NCBI RefSeq assembly: GCF_001638985.1
Contig: NW_017265190.1
Coordinates: forward strand, 1-64,000
Reading direction: 5' to 3'
DNA length: 64,000 nucleotides
DNA from: Phycomyces blakesleeanus NRRL 1555(-)
Lineage: Eukaryota > Mucoromycota > Mucoromycetes > Mucorales > Phycomycetaceae
The notes beneath the pieces are model-generated. The model searched no databases. It saw nothing but the letters and a program-made list of their open reading frames with translations, and had not been told where the DNA came from. The translations under genes were made by a program, and so were the position numbers. The stretch's first letter is position 1; each line of letters begins with the position of its first letter. Positions 11,801 through 24,779 of this stretch are shown piece after piece.

Positions 11801-12910
11801 ATATATGAAATCAGCAATTATTGGCTTATATATATACCAGATCAGTGACTATTGACTTATATATATATCAGATCGGTGATCATCTGCTTATATATATATG
11901 AGATTAGCAATCATTAGCTTATATATATACCAGATTGGCTATCATCTGCTTATATATATATGAGATCAGCAATCATTGACTTATATATATACCAGATTAA
12001 TGATCATTGACTTATATATATATCAGATTGGCAATCATTGACTTATATATATATCAAATCGGCAATCATTGACTTATATATATGCCAGATTGATAATCAT
12101 TGACTTATATATATGCCAGATTGATAATTATTAGCTTGTATATATATAAAATTGGTTGTCATCTACTTATATATGTATGAGATTGGCGATCATCTACTTA
12201 TATATGTATGAGATTGGCGATCATCTACTTATATATATATTAGATTGGCAATCATTAGCTTATATATATATAAGATTGGCAATCATCTACTTATATATAT
12301 ATATGAGATTAGCAATCAGTAACTTATATATATATCAGATTAATGATCATTGACTTATATATATATCAGATTGGCGATCATTGACTTATATATATACCAG
12401 ATTGATAATCATTAGCTTGTATATATATGAAATTGGTTGTCATCTACTTATATATGTATGAGATCGGCAATCATCTATTTATATATATATTAGATCGGTG
12501 ATCATCTACTTATATATATATTAGATTGGCAATCATTAGCTTATATATATATAAGATTGACAATCATCTACTTATATATATATATGAGATTAGCAATCAG
12601 TAACTTATATATATATCAGATTAATGATTATTGACTTATATATATATCAGATTGGCGATCATTGACTTATATATATACCAGATTGATAATCATTAGCTTG
12701 TATATATATGAAATTGGTTGTCATCTTCTTATATATGTATGAGATCGGCAATCATCTACTAATATATATATTAGATCGACAATCATTGGCTTATATATAT
12801 ATAAGATTGGCAATGATTGGCTTATATATATATAAGATTGGCAATGATTGGCTTATATATATATAAGATTGGCAATAATTGGCTTATATATATATTAGAT
12901 TGACAATTAT
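8830..12910. repeat. 4,081-bp higher-order satellite unit, copy 1
   Basis: The segment repeats at 12911 with a constant 4,081-bp offset (8865/12946, 9995/14076, 10921/15002) and is nearly identical over the compared length. It consists of about 60 bp of minisatellite, an AT-rich spacer of about 1 kb, and then about 3 kb of 31-bp units. No credible gene lies in it. The periodic open frames at 9995-10225, 10921-11118, 11542-11808 and 12156-12353 are repeat translations. Confidence 0.93.
8897..9895. repeat. AT-rich non-minisatellite spacer of the higher-order unit
   Basis: The spacer is unique within the unit and recurs at 12978-13976. It opens with four tandem copies of a 10-bp motif (AATCTTGCAT) and has further GCATAATC/GCATAATTATGC motifs around 9081-9110. 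A minus-strand open frame of 139 codons (8865-9284) starts in the spacer, runs into the minisatellite, and lacks any recognisable domain. I treat it as chance. Confidence 0.7.
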
Positions 12911-15415
12911 TGGTTTATATATGTATGATATTAACTAATATTCACTTATATATATATCAGATCAGCTGTTATCAGCTTATGTAATCTTGCATAATCTTGC
13001 ATAATCTTGCATAATCTTGTATAGTTGTATAGAAACACATATAAAAAATATAACAGAAGAAAGTTTGTGTAACATATTTCATTATGCATATTTGCGTAAC
13101 ATAAATAATACAAATGCATTACTGAAAAAAATTGGCAACTTTTGGCTATACTTGTTATATAACGTGCATAATTATGCATAATCTCGCATAAATGATCTAC
13201 ATAAACAATATAGCTGAATTCGTGGGAAAAAATGCTAAAGAATAGCTTTTTTCCGGAAAAATTTCCTTTTTTGGTTAGTTTCAATATAATTAGCATGAGA
13301 AGTCTTGGCATTTTTAGTGTGGGAAGATAGATTATATAAATAGCAACTATGTAAAAGCTTGGCATGGAAAAACATTTAACCTTAAACTATCAAAAAGCCG
13401 TTCCGACAATAATTAAATATATCTCTTCTAATGAAAGTTCAAATTCTTACTAAGTAATAATTTTTTAATTTTTTTTGCTATATAAAGAAAATTGAGTAGT
13501 ATAATATAAAAGTATCAAAATATGTAAAGAGCAAATACAGAATTAATAAAAATTAATTTTCATATTTTTTTACTAATTTTCTTATAAAAATCAAAATATT
13601 ATTATGTAGATCAATAAAAAAATATATAAATAAGTCAACTTATTAATATTTATTATAATTTTGATATATTTATATATTATATATATATATATAAAGATTA
13701 TAAAAGAGTTGTAAATATATATAAAATTAAAGATTAAATATGATTAGAGTATGTAACTTATATTTGACGAGATGATTGGATATGACTTGGATATTGGCAA
13801 GTGTGAATAAATATAATGTGATAGATCCAATGGTATTGACTAATATCAGAGATAGATAAGATGTTATAGGCTAATATTAGTAATAAATCAAATGTTATTG
13901 GCTAATATTGATTGTATATTACATTTTATTAACTTATATAAGTTGTAAATTGGATGTGATAAATATATATATATAATACAGATTAACTGTTATTGATTTA
14001 TATATATATCAGATCAGATATCATTTATTTATATATATACTAGATTGATAGTATTCAGCTTATATATATATCAGATTGGCTGTGATCCACTTATATATAT
14101 ATCAGACTGGATATCATATGTTTATATATAGTGCAAATCACCTGTCATCAACTTATATATATATCCAATTGGCAGACAACAGCTTATATATATATACCCA
14201 ATTGGCAGTCAACAGCTTATATATATATACCCAATTGGCAGTCAACAGCTTATATATATACCAAATTGACTATCATCAGCTTATATATATACAAGATCGA
14301 CTATGATCAGCTTATATATATATCAGATTGACTGTGATCCACTTATATGTATATCAGATTGGATATCCTATGTTTATATATAGTACAGATTACCTGTCAT
14401 CAGCTTATATATATACCCAATTAGCAGACAACAGCTTATATATATATCAGATCGACTATCATCAGCTTATATATATATCAGATTAACTGTGATCCACTTA
14501 CATATATATCAGATTGGATATCATATGTTTATATATAGTGTATATTTTCTGTCATCAGCTTATATATATACCAGATTAACTATCATCAGCTTATATATAT
14601 ATCAGATTAGCTGTGATCTACTTATATATATATCAGATTAGCTGTGATCTACTTATATATATATGACATAGATTGTCAATAGCTTATATACATATAAGAT
14701 TGACTGTTAATAACTTATATATACCAGATTAGTAGTTAACAGCTTATATATGCCAGATTGAGTATCATATGTTTATATATAGTGTGGATCACCTGTTATC
14801 AGCTTATATATATACTCAATTGGCGGTCAACAGCTTATATATATATCAGATCAACTATCAACAGCTTATATATATATATCAGATCAACTATCATTAGCTT
14901 ATATATATATCTGATTGGTGACTAACAACTTATATATATATCAGATTGACTGTTATCTACTTATACATATATAAAATTGACTGTTATCTACTTGTATATA
15001 TATGAGCTTAACTGTAATTAGATTATATATATATCAGATTGACTATCATCAGCTTATATATATATATATCAGATTGATTATCATCAGCTTATATATATAT
15101 ATCAGATTGATTATCATCAGCTTATATATATATATCAGATTTACAATCATCTGCTTATATATATATGAGATCGGCGATCATCTGCTTATATATGTATGAG
15201 ATTGGCAATCATCTACTTATATATATACCAGATTGGCAATCATCTACTTATATATATATATGAGATCAGTAACTATTGACTTTTATATATATCAGATTGA
15301 TGATCATTGACTTATATATATATGTATATATGAAATCAGCAATTATTGACTTATATATATACCAGATTGGCAATTATCTACTTATATATATATGAGATCA
15401 GAGATCATTGACTTA
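12911..15415. repeat. 4,081-bp higher-order satellite unit, copy 2 (truncated by E2)
   Basis: It begins exactly one unit length after copy 1 and matches it until GACTTA at 15410-15415, where the left end of E2 begins. The region around 12901-12920 is the uninterrupted counterpart of the E1 insertion site. Confidence 0.93.
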
Positions 15416-16252
15416 CACTGGAAAAATAACAATAAATACACACCGGGAAATTCAGGTATACTATTGTGAATATTCCGCATTTTACAGTGGGGTTTTGCCT
15501 ATTTCCACTGGTACCAAAGCTGATCTGGTTACATGTGCACAGACCTGCAATCTACAAATGTAAAGTTCGATAGCACTAGTGAAGTTGGGGTCAATAGTAA
15601 TTTTATATCTTTGTATATAATAGAGTACCAAGAAAACTTCATTTCAAACTTTGTTTTTTTGCTGTAATACAATCTGTTTCCATGTTAAAGGTTAATAATC
15701 AGGGACTACGTTGCATGTGTATTGTTGAACTATCCCTGGGTGAATAGTTAGAACCATAGACATTTTATTGCTATAAGCCAATCATTAACACTCTTTATTA
15801 TGAGGTCATAGATTATCTGCTCCCCCAATTACTTGATATTCAATTATTATTGGTTTGAATTATAGTTTATTTTTGTATTTATTAGAAAAAATAGAATGAT
15901 TCTAGGTTGATAGTATTGGAATAATATTATATGCCTCAGGCCGTCTTCACCGGTATCCTTCATATGACTCAAATCAAGCAGTGCTTTATATATAATGTTT
16001 GTAAACCCTCATATTCAGTAGTTATCTTTGGCACAGATACTATTTAACATAATAGAAGAGAAGTTAGATGTGTATTTAAATATTTACATGTTGTGAGTGA
16101 TATATTAATTTGAGGATACATATAATATAATGACTGAAGAAGATAAAAATAAAACTTTGAGAGTTCGAGGCATGGCGTCAAGTATAATTTCTTTAACAAT
16201 GAAAATAATATAGAGAAGTTAGTTTGAGTGAATTGGGTGACAGAATATGTAA

Positions 16253-16707
16253 TGAACGTACCCAAAGAAAGTCAATTTATTTGTAGACCTAGATAGTACT
16301 TGTCAAGAGTTGATATAACCTTTAGTAAAAAACATATATTAATATACAGTATAAATAATACTATCATACATATTAAGAGAATAAAAGAAGAAGTCTTAAC
16401 ATGTCAATGATGGTGCCAAGAGATAGAGGTTCTTGATTCATTGCGTGTTTGGCAGATGAACATTCATCTGTAATAAAAATTATATTCTGTCAGATAAATA
16501 TTAAAAGTAAATAAAAAATAAAATATTACCGTGTTGATGGTCTTGTTTAATTGTAGAGAATATTTTTGGCAATATTGTCTATAAAAAAGAAGGAGAAAAG
16601 TCAGAATAATTTTATATGATGATGACATGAAGTATAGTTACTAACCTGGACTAATCCGGATGGCCATTGTAAAGAGAATACATCAGAAGGAAAAAACACG
16701 CTAGTAT
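16253..16707 (-). pseudogene. orfC of E2, degraded
   Basis: Minus-strand exons 16646-16707 (62 nt), 16530-16578 (49 nt) and 16400-16467 (68 nt) match those of E1 in length and peptide: PSDVFSLQWPSG, TILPKIFSTIKQDHQH and ECSSAKHAMNQEP. The donor after the 68-nt exon has become TTAAG. The following exon region (to about 16253) reads through a stop in both plausible frames. Two short upstream segments at about 16790 and 16905 carry the same donor context as the possible first exon of E1. Confidence 0.45.
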
Positions 16708-18239
16708 CTATGACAACTGAAATAATAATTATTATTTAGTTACATTTGATGAAAAGAATTGCTTTAAAAAAAAAGAAGATATGTTACCAAAAAAGTTTGC
16801 GAATATAGTAAAACACTAAGAGAGTATATATGTATCTATGACAACAGAATGTGTTAATCTTGTTGTTGTCTGTACAGAAGTATTTTTAAGAAGAATGTAT
16901 CTTACCAGTAAAATTCACAGTTATAACAAAAATCAGAAAGAGAAAGAAAAGAAAAGAAAATGGTCGGTAAGGAAAAATATGGAAAAATATGGAAAAATAA
17001 AAAAAATAAGTAAATAAAATACAAAAAAAACAAAATAGGTAATTAAAAAAAATGAAACTCAAAAAAAATATCCAAAAAGCATAATAGATATAATGATGTA
17101 GTATCTAAAAGCAATCTTTGTATCAATTTACACAGTGTGTGTACAAGAAGTTACTTTAGATATATTCTTTTAACCAAGATCAATCAAGACTAGACATCCT
17201 TTTTTTTGGAAATATAAATATACGTTTTTGCTACAATCTTACTCACCCTTGCTCATGCACTCTTACAATTATTCTTACTTATACTCATACTTTCTCTCTC
17301 TATCTTCCCATCTTTTTCTGTCTTTTATTTTGGTATGTTTGATAATAAATATAATTGTAGTGTATAATAGAAATTTATTCAAAGAATATAAAAGCATTAA
17401 CAGTTAATACATATTTGAACTTATATTTTTTAAATTAATAGAATATGTCTAACCAAAATGAAAGCTATCTCACTCGACGCACTCCTGCTGAGAGAGAGAT
17501 GACAAACTCTCTTGCCATCTTGCATCGTGACATGACCACTGTCATGAAAGACGTTGCTGATATCAAAGCAAAAACTTCAAACACTCCTGTGTCTGCTGTT
17601 TTGCAGAGTCAGCCGATGGCTTTAGTGCATGCTGTTGCTCCTGTGAGCATGGAAATGAATGTAGCTGGTTCTCCCACCATGGCTTCTGATGCAAAATCAG
17701 TCAACAAAACAAAAGCCTATGTATGTATCATACATATAGTAAGTTATATCTTTAATAACTTACCAAGATTCAATAGAGACTTCTTCGGGAGCATTTGTGA
17801 GACCCTAAGTTCAAGTCAAATCATTTGGCTGAAATTCAAGCCAACAATGGCAAGCCAAGGTGGAACACGGCTGTCAACTTCAACCAGTCGCCAAACACTG
17901 AGCTGACAGAAAACCTCGTTGCCTACTTGGAAAGAAATTTAGTAGGAGCAGGACTGAGAAAAAGTGATGTTTGTGACTTTGTCTACACGAACTTCACTAG
18001 CAGAAAGCGTGCAGCTAATAAGTCTCAGGCTAAAAAGAAGTCAGACAATGCTCGCAACAGAAGGAGTAGCCGCGAAAAGGAGGTAAGTTATACTTTATTA
18101 AATTTATTATTTGAATAATTCTTATCTAAGTCATTAATTTAAAGCAAAAAAAGAAAACTAATTTAATATTTTCAACAGCACTTGAAACGTCGCAAAACAG
18201 CGTACCAGTCTAACAAGCACTGCAAAAACAGATCAATTT

Positions 18240-18248
18240 CGCATATGT
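18240..18248 (+). repeat. Left copy of 9-bp direct repeat flanking E3
   Basis: CGCATATGT, repeated at 24771-24779. With the preceding T the match is 10 bp. It is the likely target-site duplication of E3 in E2 orfA. Confidence 0.7.
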
Positions 18249-18470
18249 AAAGTATACCTAAGTTCTGATAGACAGAATAGGTAAAATTGTAGTTCAGCTC
18301 ACTTTTGTGAGTAAAGTATTTGAATAGTATTTTAAGCTACTCTATTGGCTACTGGCAGCTGTGTAGCATTAGAATGCAACATCAAACTCAAATAAAATAA
18401 AAGTGTGTTTTCTTTGAAGTCTCTTTCTTTACTATTAAATACTATTGTAAACCTTTCTTTTCATTTTAAA

Positions 18471-21400
18471 ATGGCTCCTATTCGTAAACCAACTGTTAGA
18501 AAAGAGTGTTGCTGCTCTATCTGTAAAAGCAAGACACTAGAATTCGATCGTGTATCTGTTAAAACATTTAAACGTCATCAAGAAAAAGATAATCATGATA
18601 TTACACATGTTCAAACGCGTACGGTTAATACATTTGCTTTACTTTACTTTATTTTATTTTATTTTATATCATTTCCTTTTTTATTATTTTATATAATAAT
18701 AATAATAATAATAATATTAACACTAATAATAATAAATGTGTAGCCCATGAAGACACATGCGATACAATTAGTAGTGCTGTTTCTGAGCCTGTAAATCAAG
18801 AGGAAGATAGTTTTGAATTTGAACAGGAAGATGTTGAAATGAATTCTGAGCTTAGAAGTAAGAAAACTTGTTTTATTACATTGATTTATTTGGGTCTAAC
18901 ATTCCGCTTTTGTAGACCTAAATGACACAAATGACATTTTGGATATACGGACAAGAAACCAACCTTTCTCTGAAACGGATTGCGTGTTTGGCCCTGAAGA
19001 TAATGTCCAGTATACAAGTGACACTTACAAAGAAGAATATGAAGATGAATCCGATGTTGAGATGGACAATGATGAAGGTAGGTACACAGCTTTAGATAAT
19101 ATTATATTCTAGAAAATAGAGAGTTAATCAACGTTCTTTAAAAAAAATCAAATTAAAGATTCTTCATTGGAATCAATCTCGGAATTGAATTTGATTCACC
19201 GATTCATTGTTATTTCGGTTGCTCTTTTTGTCTCGCTATACGTTGTGGATGAAGGAGCTGTAATCCTGATTGCCATAATCAACAAGATACTGCAGTTTTT
19301 GTTTGACCCATTCCGCCTTCCAGTGAGTGTTGCTGGCCTCAAACGTTTGGCCGGATTTGAAGCATTGACAAGTGGTGTCAAGAAGTATGTTGCATGTAGC
19401 GAATGCCATGCCATATATGATAATGAAGCCGCCCCTTTGTGTTGTACATCACCCAATTTTGGTAAAACCTCCTTGTGTGGCAACAGCTTGTTTAAGTCTG
19501 GTCCTGGGTCAAAAGCACCCAAAAAGACATATGTATTCCACTCCGTCAAGAAAGCCCTAAAGACGTTCTTTCAACGCCCGGATTTTGAAAACAACATCAA
19601 CTCATGGAACCGCGGCCCAAAAATGGATAGCACTTTGTTTGACGTGTACGATGGTGCGATGTGGAATGAGATAGTAGACGTAGATGGTATACCTTTTGTT
19701 GATACCGAGCGATCACTCATGCTCACGCTGAACATTGACTGGTTTCAGCCATTCGATGATGTTACCTACTCCTGTGGTGCCATATATCTTGCAATCAATA
19801 ATCTTCCATGCAGTGAGCAGTTCAAGAAGGAGAACGTGATTCTTGTTGGGTTAATGCCAGGGCCTAAAGAAGCAAGCACTTCTGACATAAATAACTATCT
19901 GAAACTGCTTGTGGATGAGTTGATGGAGCTGTACAAAGGTATTAAGATTAAGACTCACCAATGTCCAAATAGTACTTCTATCCGAGCAGCCCTTCTCATG
20001 GTTGCCTGTGATATACCTGCTGCAAGGAAAGTATGTGGGTTCACATCCCATACAAGTACAAATGCATGCCACAAGTGTAAGCGTCAATTTTCGAGGTTGG
20101 CTGGAACGAGTTCCGTTGATTATTCTGGATTTGATTTCTCAAAGTGGCTCCTTCGCACTAAGAATGCCAATCGTAAGGATGCAGAGATCTGGAGAAATGC
20201 AACCAAACCAACTGAGAGACAGCGTCTTGAAGTTGCACATGGTGTTTGCTGGTCCGAACTGCATCGTCTTCAGTACTTTGACATTGTCCGCTGCACGATC
20301 ATTGATCCCATGCACAATCTTTTCTTAGGCACTGCCAAAAGAATGCTGGAGAGATGGGTTGCGGATGGATTAATCGATGATAAAAAACTCGTTGCCATGC
20401 AAAAGGCTGTTGAGAAGGTAGTGTTGCTGCCCAATTACACGTCACTTGGGACAAAGATTGCCAAGGGATTTCCCTATATGAAGGCTGATGAGTGGAAGTC
20501 TTGGTGCCTTGTGTACTCTCCTGTGGTTCTAAGGGATGTGTTGCCGTTGCCAGAGTTCAATAACTGGATAGAGTTTGTTAACGCATGCAGATACTTCACC
20601 AAGCCTAGTGTTTCTGAAGAAGACATTGAGAAAGGACACAAATGCTTAGAAGAATTCTGTAAAGGGTGTGAGACATTGTACGACCTGGACCTTCTCTCTC
20701 CCAACATGCACCTGCATCTGCACTTACGCCAAACAATGATTGACTTTGGGCCCGTCTATGGCTATTGGCTTTTCAGCTTTGAAAGGTACAATAGTGTCCT
20801 GAAAAATATCAAGACCAATTGAAGAAACGGGTTCGAATCGACATTTATGAGACAGTTTATTGAAGAGTCGTGGAAGGGAGATTTTGTGCGTCAACTTCTG
20901 AAACCTATGCATGCACTTGCATGTTTTGAAATTTTCGATAAGTTCACCACCAACAACAACAACACCAACACCAACACTAACACCAACACCAACACCAACA
21001 CCTACCTCTCTCACTCTTTCTCAATTTCTGAATATCTTGAAGCTTCACAGAATCTTTCAATGATAATTCGTGGAAATGAGCCCCTGCCACTATCCGCCTT
21101 GCCATTGAAAACAAGACCATTATCATTTATGCCAAAACATGAATATGATTGTCTTGTAGGATACTATCAAGCTGCATACAAGAATACACAGATCTCAGGT
21201 TGCAAAGATGTAATTGATGACTCACCTTTCGTCAATGACTGGATCGAAATGGTGAAGTCCGTTGATCTTCTTGAGCAAAGCTACAAAGGGTGCATTGGCA
21301 CAAATGGCCGCGGATCATATATACAAGCATATTTCACTGAACGAACTGGGTTGGAACATGCGTATGTTGGAGAGATTCAGTACCTTTTTGTTCACAATTT

Positions 21401-21668
21401 TAGGCCAACTGTTTCTTCTCTAACATACAGAAATCCCCATAGTAGTCAGCATGTATTTGCATTTGTCAAATGGTTCAAATCCACTTCGGACAAAACAAGA
21501 GAATTAGAAGGAGTTGAGTTGTTACAGGATGAATTCTACAAGCAAGATTTTCAAAGCATCCTGCCAGTACATCGGATTCTCCTAACAGTTGCAATAGTAG
21601 ATTATAAAACTACAAAAAACGTCAACAAAAAACTCGCGATTCCTTTACCAAAAAAAATTTACTATTAA
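18471..21668 (+). pseudogene. E3 Tnp2-like transposase with one premature stop
   Basis: Exons 18471-18618, 18744-18857, 18916-19077 and 19159-21668 join in phase and would give about 977 residues, as in E1. The N-terminus has CCCSICKSK ... TFKRHQEK, zinc-finger-like. An acidic linker follows, then NIDWFQPFD, ACDIPAARKVCGF, ACHKCKRQF and IDPMHNLFLGTAKRM. A single TGA at 20820-20822 interrupts IKTN*RNGFE, where the paralogues have Arg. A Thr/Asn repeat near 20950-21000 (ACC/AAC triplets) is an added low-complexity insert. Otherwise open, so the inactivation looks recent. Confidence 0.88.
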
Positions 21669-21783
21669 TTCTCATACACACACTTACTTATATATTTATC
21701 CTCTATTATTATTTCCTTTAATCAATTCAATTTCAATTATTACTATTTGGCCCTACAACAGAACATAGTAAAAAAGAAAATGT

Positions 21784-23094
21784 TTATTCATCGTTGATTG
21801 CCCAACAAGGCAATGACTGGGACAGAGTGGCAGGAACAGAGCAAGGCAACAATGTTGCTGGATATCTGTTCATTCTTGGCTTTGTTCCCACGCCCGCATT
21901 TAACATGTGATGGGTACGATCAATGTCGTCAACCATTGTCAATAATCTGTTGAACTGTATTTATTTTTATTAGTTCTTTATTTTTCTTGTTATAAAACTT
22001 ATTTATTTATTCTAAATATTATTTACCTCTTCACTTCTCCAAGTGGGGCGAGCCACATGCAAACACCGTCGTGGAAGATTGTCCACAATCTCAATATCCG
22101 ACTCACCATCAGACATGGCATCCTTCTGAAAGAGTTTGAGATAGGCCTTCTCAACAGGGTTTCCAGTCTTATATCCCATTGCAGCATCAATGGCTACCCA
22201 GTTGTCCATGTATGTCGACTTGCGTCAGATAGACATCTGGTTATATAGATTGTAGCTTGAGAAAATAGTAATATACCAATTAATTTTTTATATAGTATAT
22301 ACAAGCCTGAAGAGTACGACTGTTTGCTCTCCCCTTGCTGTTTTTCTTGGCCTTCTGCTCAGAAGACTCGTGAAAAGTACAATGACTGTGCTTGTACCTG
22401 TTCTTTATTTTATCACTTATCACCTGTGGGTGAGTACCAGCTAGACGAGTCTGGGCGCTAATGTAGCTCTTCAAGTAGTTGATAACAGCTATGTTATCGC
22501 GGTGGTTAATCTTCTCATTCAAGTTCCACTTCTTCTTACTCTCGTTCTCAGCAACAAGAGCAGGGTTGTCAGACTCGAACTTCCAGTCCCACAACTTTTC
22601 TGCGAAGATTTCCTAAATACAGGTTGTTTATTAAGTTGTTGATACTAACATATATTAATATTAATTACCGAGATAATGACAGAAACCTTGGCATCACTGA
22701 GTGAGGTCTGGGGGACATAGGATGGCATCAGAGATGGTCCTAGACTAGCCATACGAGTCTGATCGTTGGCATAGGCAGTTGCAAAGTCTGCAAATGCCGT
22801 ATGTGTCTTTCCAGACGTGTCAACAACAACGCCCATCCTGTTTTTAAAGGCTGCCATGTTGCTATTGACAGCAGCAATGTCATCCTTGACACTGTTGATG
22901 TTGTTGTTTACTTTGTTAAACATTTCAACAATTTCCGCGTATTGCTGATCTTGGATAGTTGCGGATGAGAAACTGGGGGCAATTTCTCGAGGTCCAACAC
23001 GGCCAGCCAAAACACAGTTTGCAGAGGTAAATATACTTGCAGATGCTTTTCCTTTTCCTTTACAGTCTGTTTTTCTGCTGCTATTGGAAGGCAT
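21784..23094 (-). pseudogene. orfA of E3, lightly damaged
   Basis: Exons 22669-23094, about 22307-22612 (306 nt), 22027-22236 and 21784-21954. Exon 1 has a Lys/Ser-rich start and an Asn/Val/Asp-rich helical stretch (FNKVNNNINSVKDDIAAVN). Exon 2 begins EIFAEKLWDWKF, which supplies the Trp lost in E2 and E5. The C-terminal block DAMSDGES, RPTWRSEE, NRLLTMVDD and P.WAINDE is conserved. TGA at 22225-22227 interrupts exon 3 and the expected donor after exon 2 reads GC instead of GT, so it is probably inactive. It converges on the E3 transposase. Confidence 0.75.
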
Positions 23095-23326
23095 TTTTTC
23101 TTTATTGTATTTTTATTAAAGTTTTATACATTAATAAATTATTAAAATAAAATAAATGTATAGGTTGAAATATATTTATTTTTGTTTAATCAAAGATATA
23201 CATACAAAATAAGTTAATATAAAGTAGATTTATGAAATAGCTGAGAAAAGGAAGGGATTATATATTATTTTCTATAAAATCCTTTATAACCTTGAATAAC
23301 TTCTTTAATATTCAACATAGAACTTA

Positions 23327-23849
23327 GTGTTACAATATAATTTCGGACTATTCATTTTATTACTATTGTATTTTACTAGAGTCAATTCTCATCTAAACTG
23401 CCTTCTGTTTGAAAGCCCACTTTTTTTTCTTTTTTTTCTTTATTTTTTTCTTATTTCTTTTTTTCCTGTTTCTTTTCTGCTTTATTTACTTTTATTCTGG
23501 TTGATGTATTTGAGTTCACACCCTGGTAAGCAATTTGTTTTTATTATTCTACTGTTATATTTATTCTTAATGTTTTTTCTTTTATTATTATTATGGTTGC
23601 TGATAGTATTACAAGTCTTTGCCATGTTGATTAATGGACAAGAACAAAAAGGTAAAACGCGGTTATTGTGTATGTGCTTCTTTATTAATTATTTTCTTTT
23701 TCTCTCCTCAGCTCATCATAAAGACATACCAACAGCAGAAATTTATCTGGTAAGTCTGAATAATGTATTTATTTGTTTTATTCTTATATCTAATTTTGTT
23801 TATTTTCTATCTCTGTTAGTACTGCCAACATTTCTATGTACCTGATTGA
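23327..23849 (+). CDS. Candidate small spliced gene in the orfC position of E3
   Basis: The frame through about 23525 is strongly hydrophobic (Leu/Phe/Tyr-rich) and ends at a GTAAGC donor. Exons 23616-23651, 23712-23749 and 23820-23849 then join in phase to TGA. The tail reads about 34 residues ending YCQHFYVPD. Each junction has good GT and AG sites. No ATG is evident at the left edge, so the start is unknown. It occupies the same place and orientation relative to orfA as orfC in E1, but exon lengths differ and sequence homology is not demonstrable by eye. A hydrophobic secreted or membrane micro-protein is one possibility and chance the other. Confidence 0.3.
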
Positions 23850-24770
23850 ATGGCTTGTCTTTGAAAACCGGTTTTCTTTGGTAAGTAATAAAGCCAAACT
23901 TTATTCCATGATCTTTACTAATGCGTTTTATTAAACCTTTCAGAACAACAGTCAATGTGCACTATGCCTGGTTCTGACGAAAGTACTGGTAAGTAACCAT
24001 ATTATTTAAATTAAAGAAAAATAAATATTTATATAATCTAATATAATTGAATAATTTTTTAGCCTTCTCTTACTAGTGAAATACTGTAAACACGCGTTTC
24101 TTTTTAGGATTCTATCGTATTGGAAGTATTTATATATTATAATATATGAAAGGGTTTGTTATTATATTAATTATGTAGTAGCTTATATATTAGATTAGAC
24201 TATATATTGTCAAGCCGTACATATTATAAGCAAGAAGCTTTTTTTTTTTAATAAAAACAATTTTTCCAAAACAATCCCTATAAAAATATTTGAAATGAAG
24301 TGCAAGAAGTATTGCAGTAGCATGGCATGTGTGAATCCTATAGTTTAGCCGTGCATAATTGTCCAATAAAAGTGTTTAGATTCGGAAGACAGTATACATA
24401 AATCCTGTTTCTTCTGTTAAATGATCCAATAGAATATCATTATTTCAGTAGACAGTTTTCTCTGTAAAGTAATCCAATAGAATTCTACTATTTCAGTAGA
24501 CAGTTTTCTATCAAAAATAGATTTTTTATTGGAATCTCTGTTTCAAATCAAGTTTAATTTAATGTAACATCCAAAAAAAAAAGATGCCATAATTTGATTA
24601 TTCTCTCTGCGATTAAATAGTTTAAAAGAACCTTACATCTCTATATGGATCATTATAAGTTCAGAAGTTATATGGACAACTCACAGGTAACATAACATAT
24701 TGCGAATGGAATCTATAAATGCCAAATTCCAGAATTTAATTATTCTGTCACTCAGAATTTCCCATACTAT
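23850..24770. other. E3 gene-free right end
   Basis: AT-rich DNA with further GTAAG/AG-like sites at 23880-23990 and a repeated motif CAGTAGACAGTTTTCT around 24447 and 24497. It ends in the E3 terminal repeat. No gene seen. Confidence 0.5.
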
Positions 24771-24779
24771 CGCATATGT
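24771..24779 (+). repeat. Right copy of 9-bp direct repeat flanking E3
   Basis: CGCATATGT, identical to 18240-18248. E2 orfA resumes immediately after it. Confidence 0.7.

Larger units (their letters stand above)
18249..24770. mobile_element. E3: Tnp2-type element with atypical ends, nested in E2
   Basis: The 6,522-bp element starts AAAGTATACCTAAG. Its right end reads in reverse ATAGTATGGGAAATTC. Over the first 37 positions the ends match at about 27. They are not CACT ends. The flanking direct repeat is 9-10 bp rather than 3 bp. Removing the element rejoins the two halves of E2 orfA exon 3, which supports the boundaries independently. The content mirrors E1 in reverse orientation: transposase (plus), convergent orfA (minus), and a spliced small gene pointing outward. 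Distances from transposase start to the end (about 220 bp) also resemble E1. Confidence 0.78.

Noticed and set aside
441..15199. Periodic open frames rich in Ile, Tyr and Leu (441-638, 1397-1594, 9995-10250, 10921-11118, 11542-11808, 12156-12353, 14076-14331, 15002-15199)
   Set aside because: They are translations of the minisatellite. A unit length near 31 bp rotates the frame, so no protein repeat of constant period exists.
18298..18306. CACTTTTGTG as an alternative CACT-type left end for E3
   Set aside because: No matching right end was found, whereas 18249 and 24770 give an extended inverted repeat, a direct repeat, and restoration of E2 orfA.
20820..20822. In-frame TGA as possible recoding or selenocysteine
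   Set aside because: Paralogues have Arg at the position, other copies have different stops at different places, and no recoding signal is visible. Simple nonsense is sufficient.
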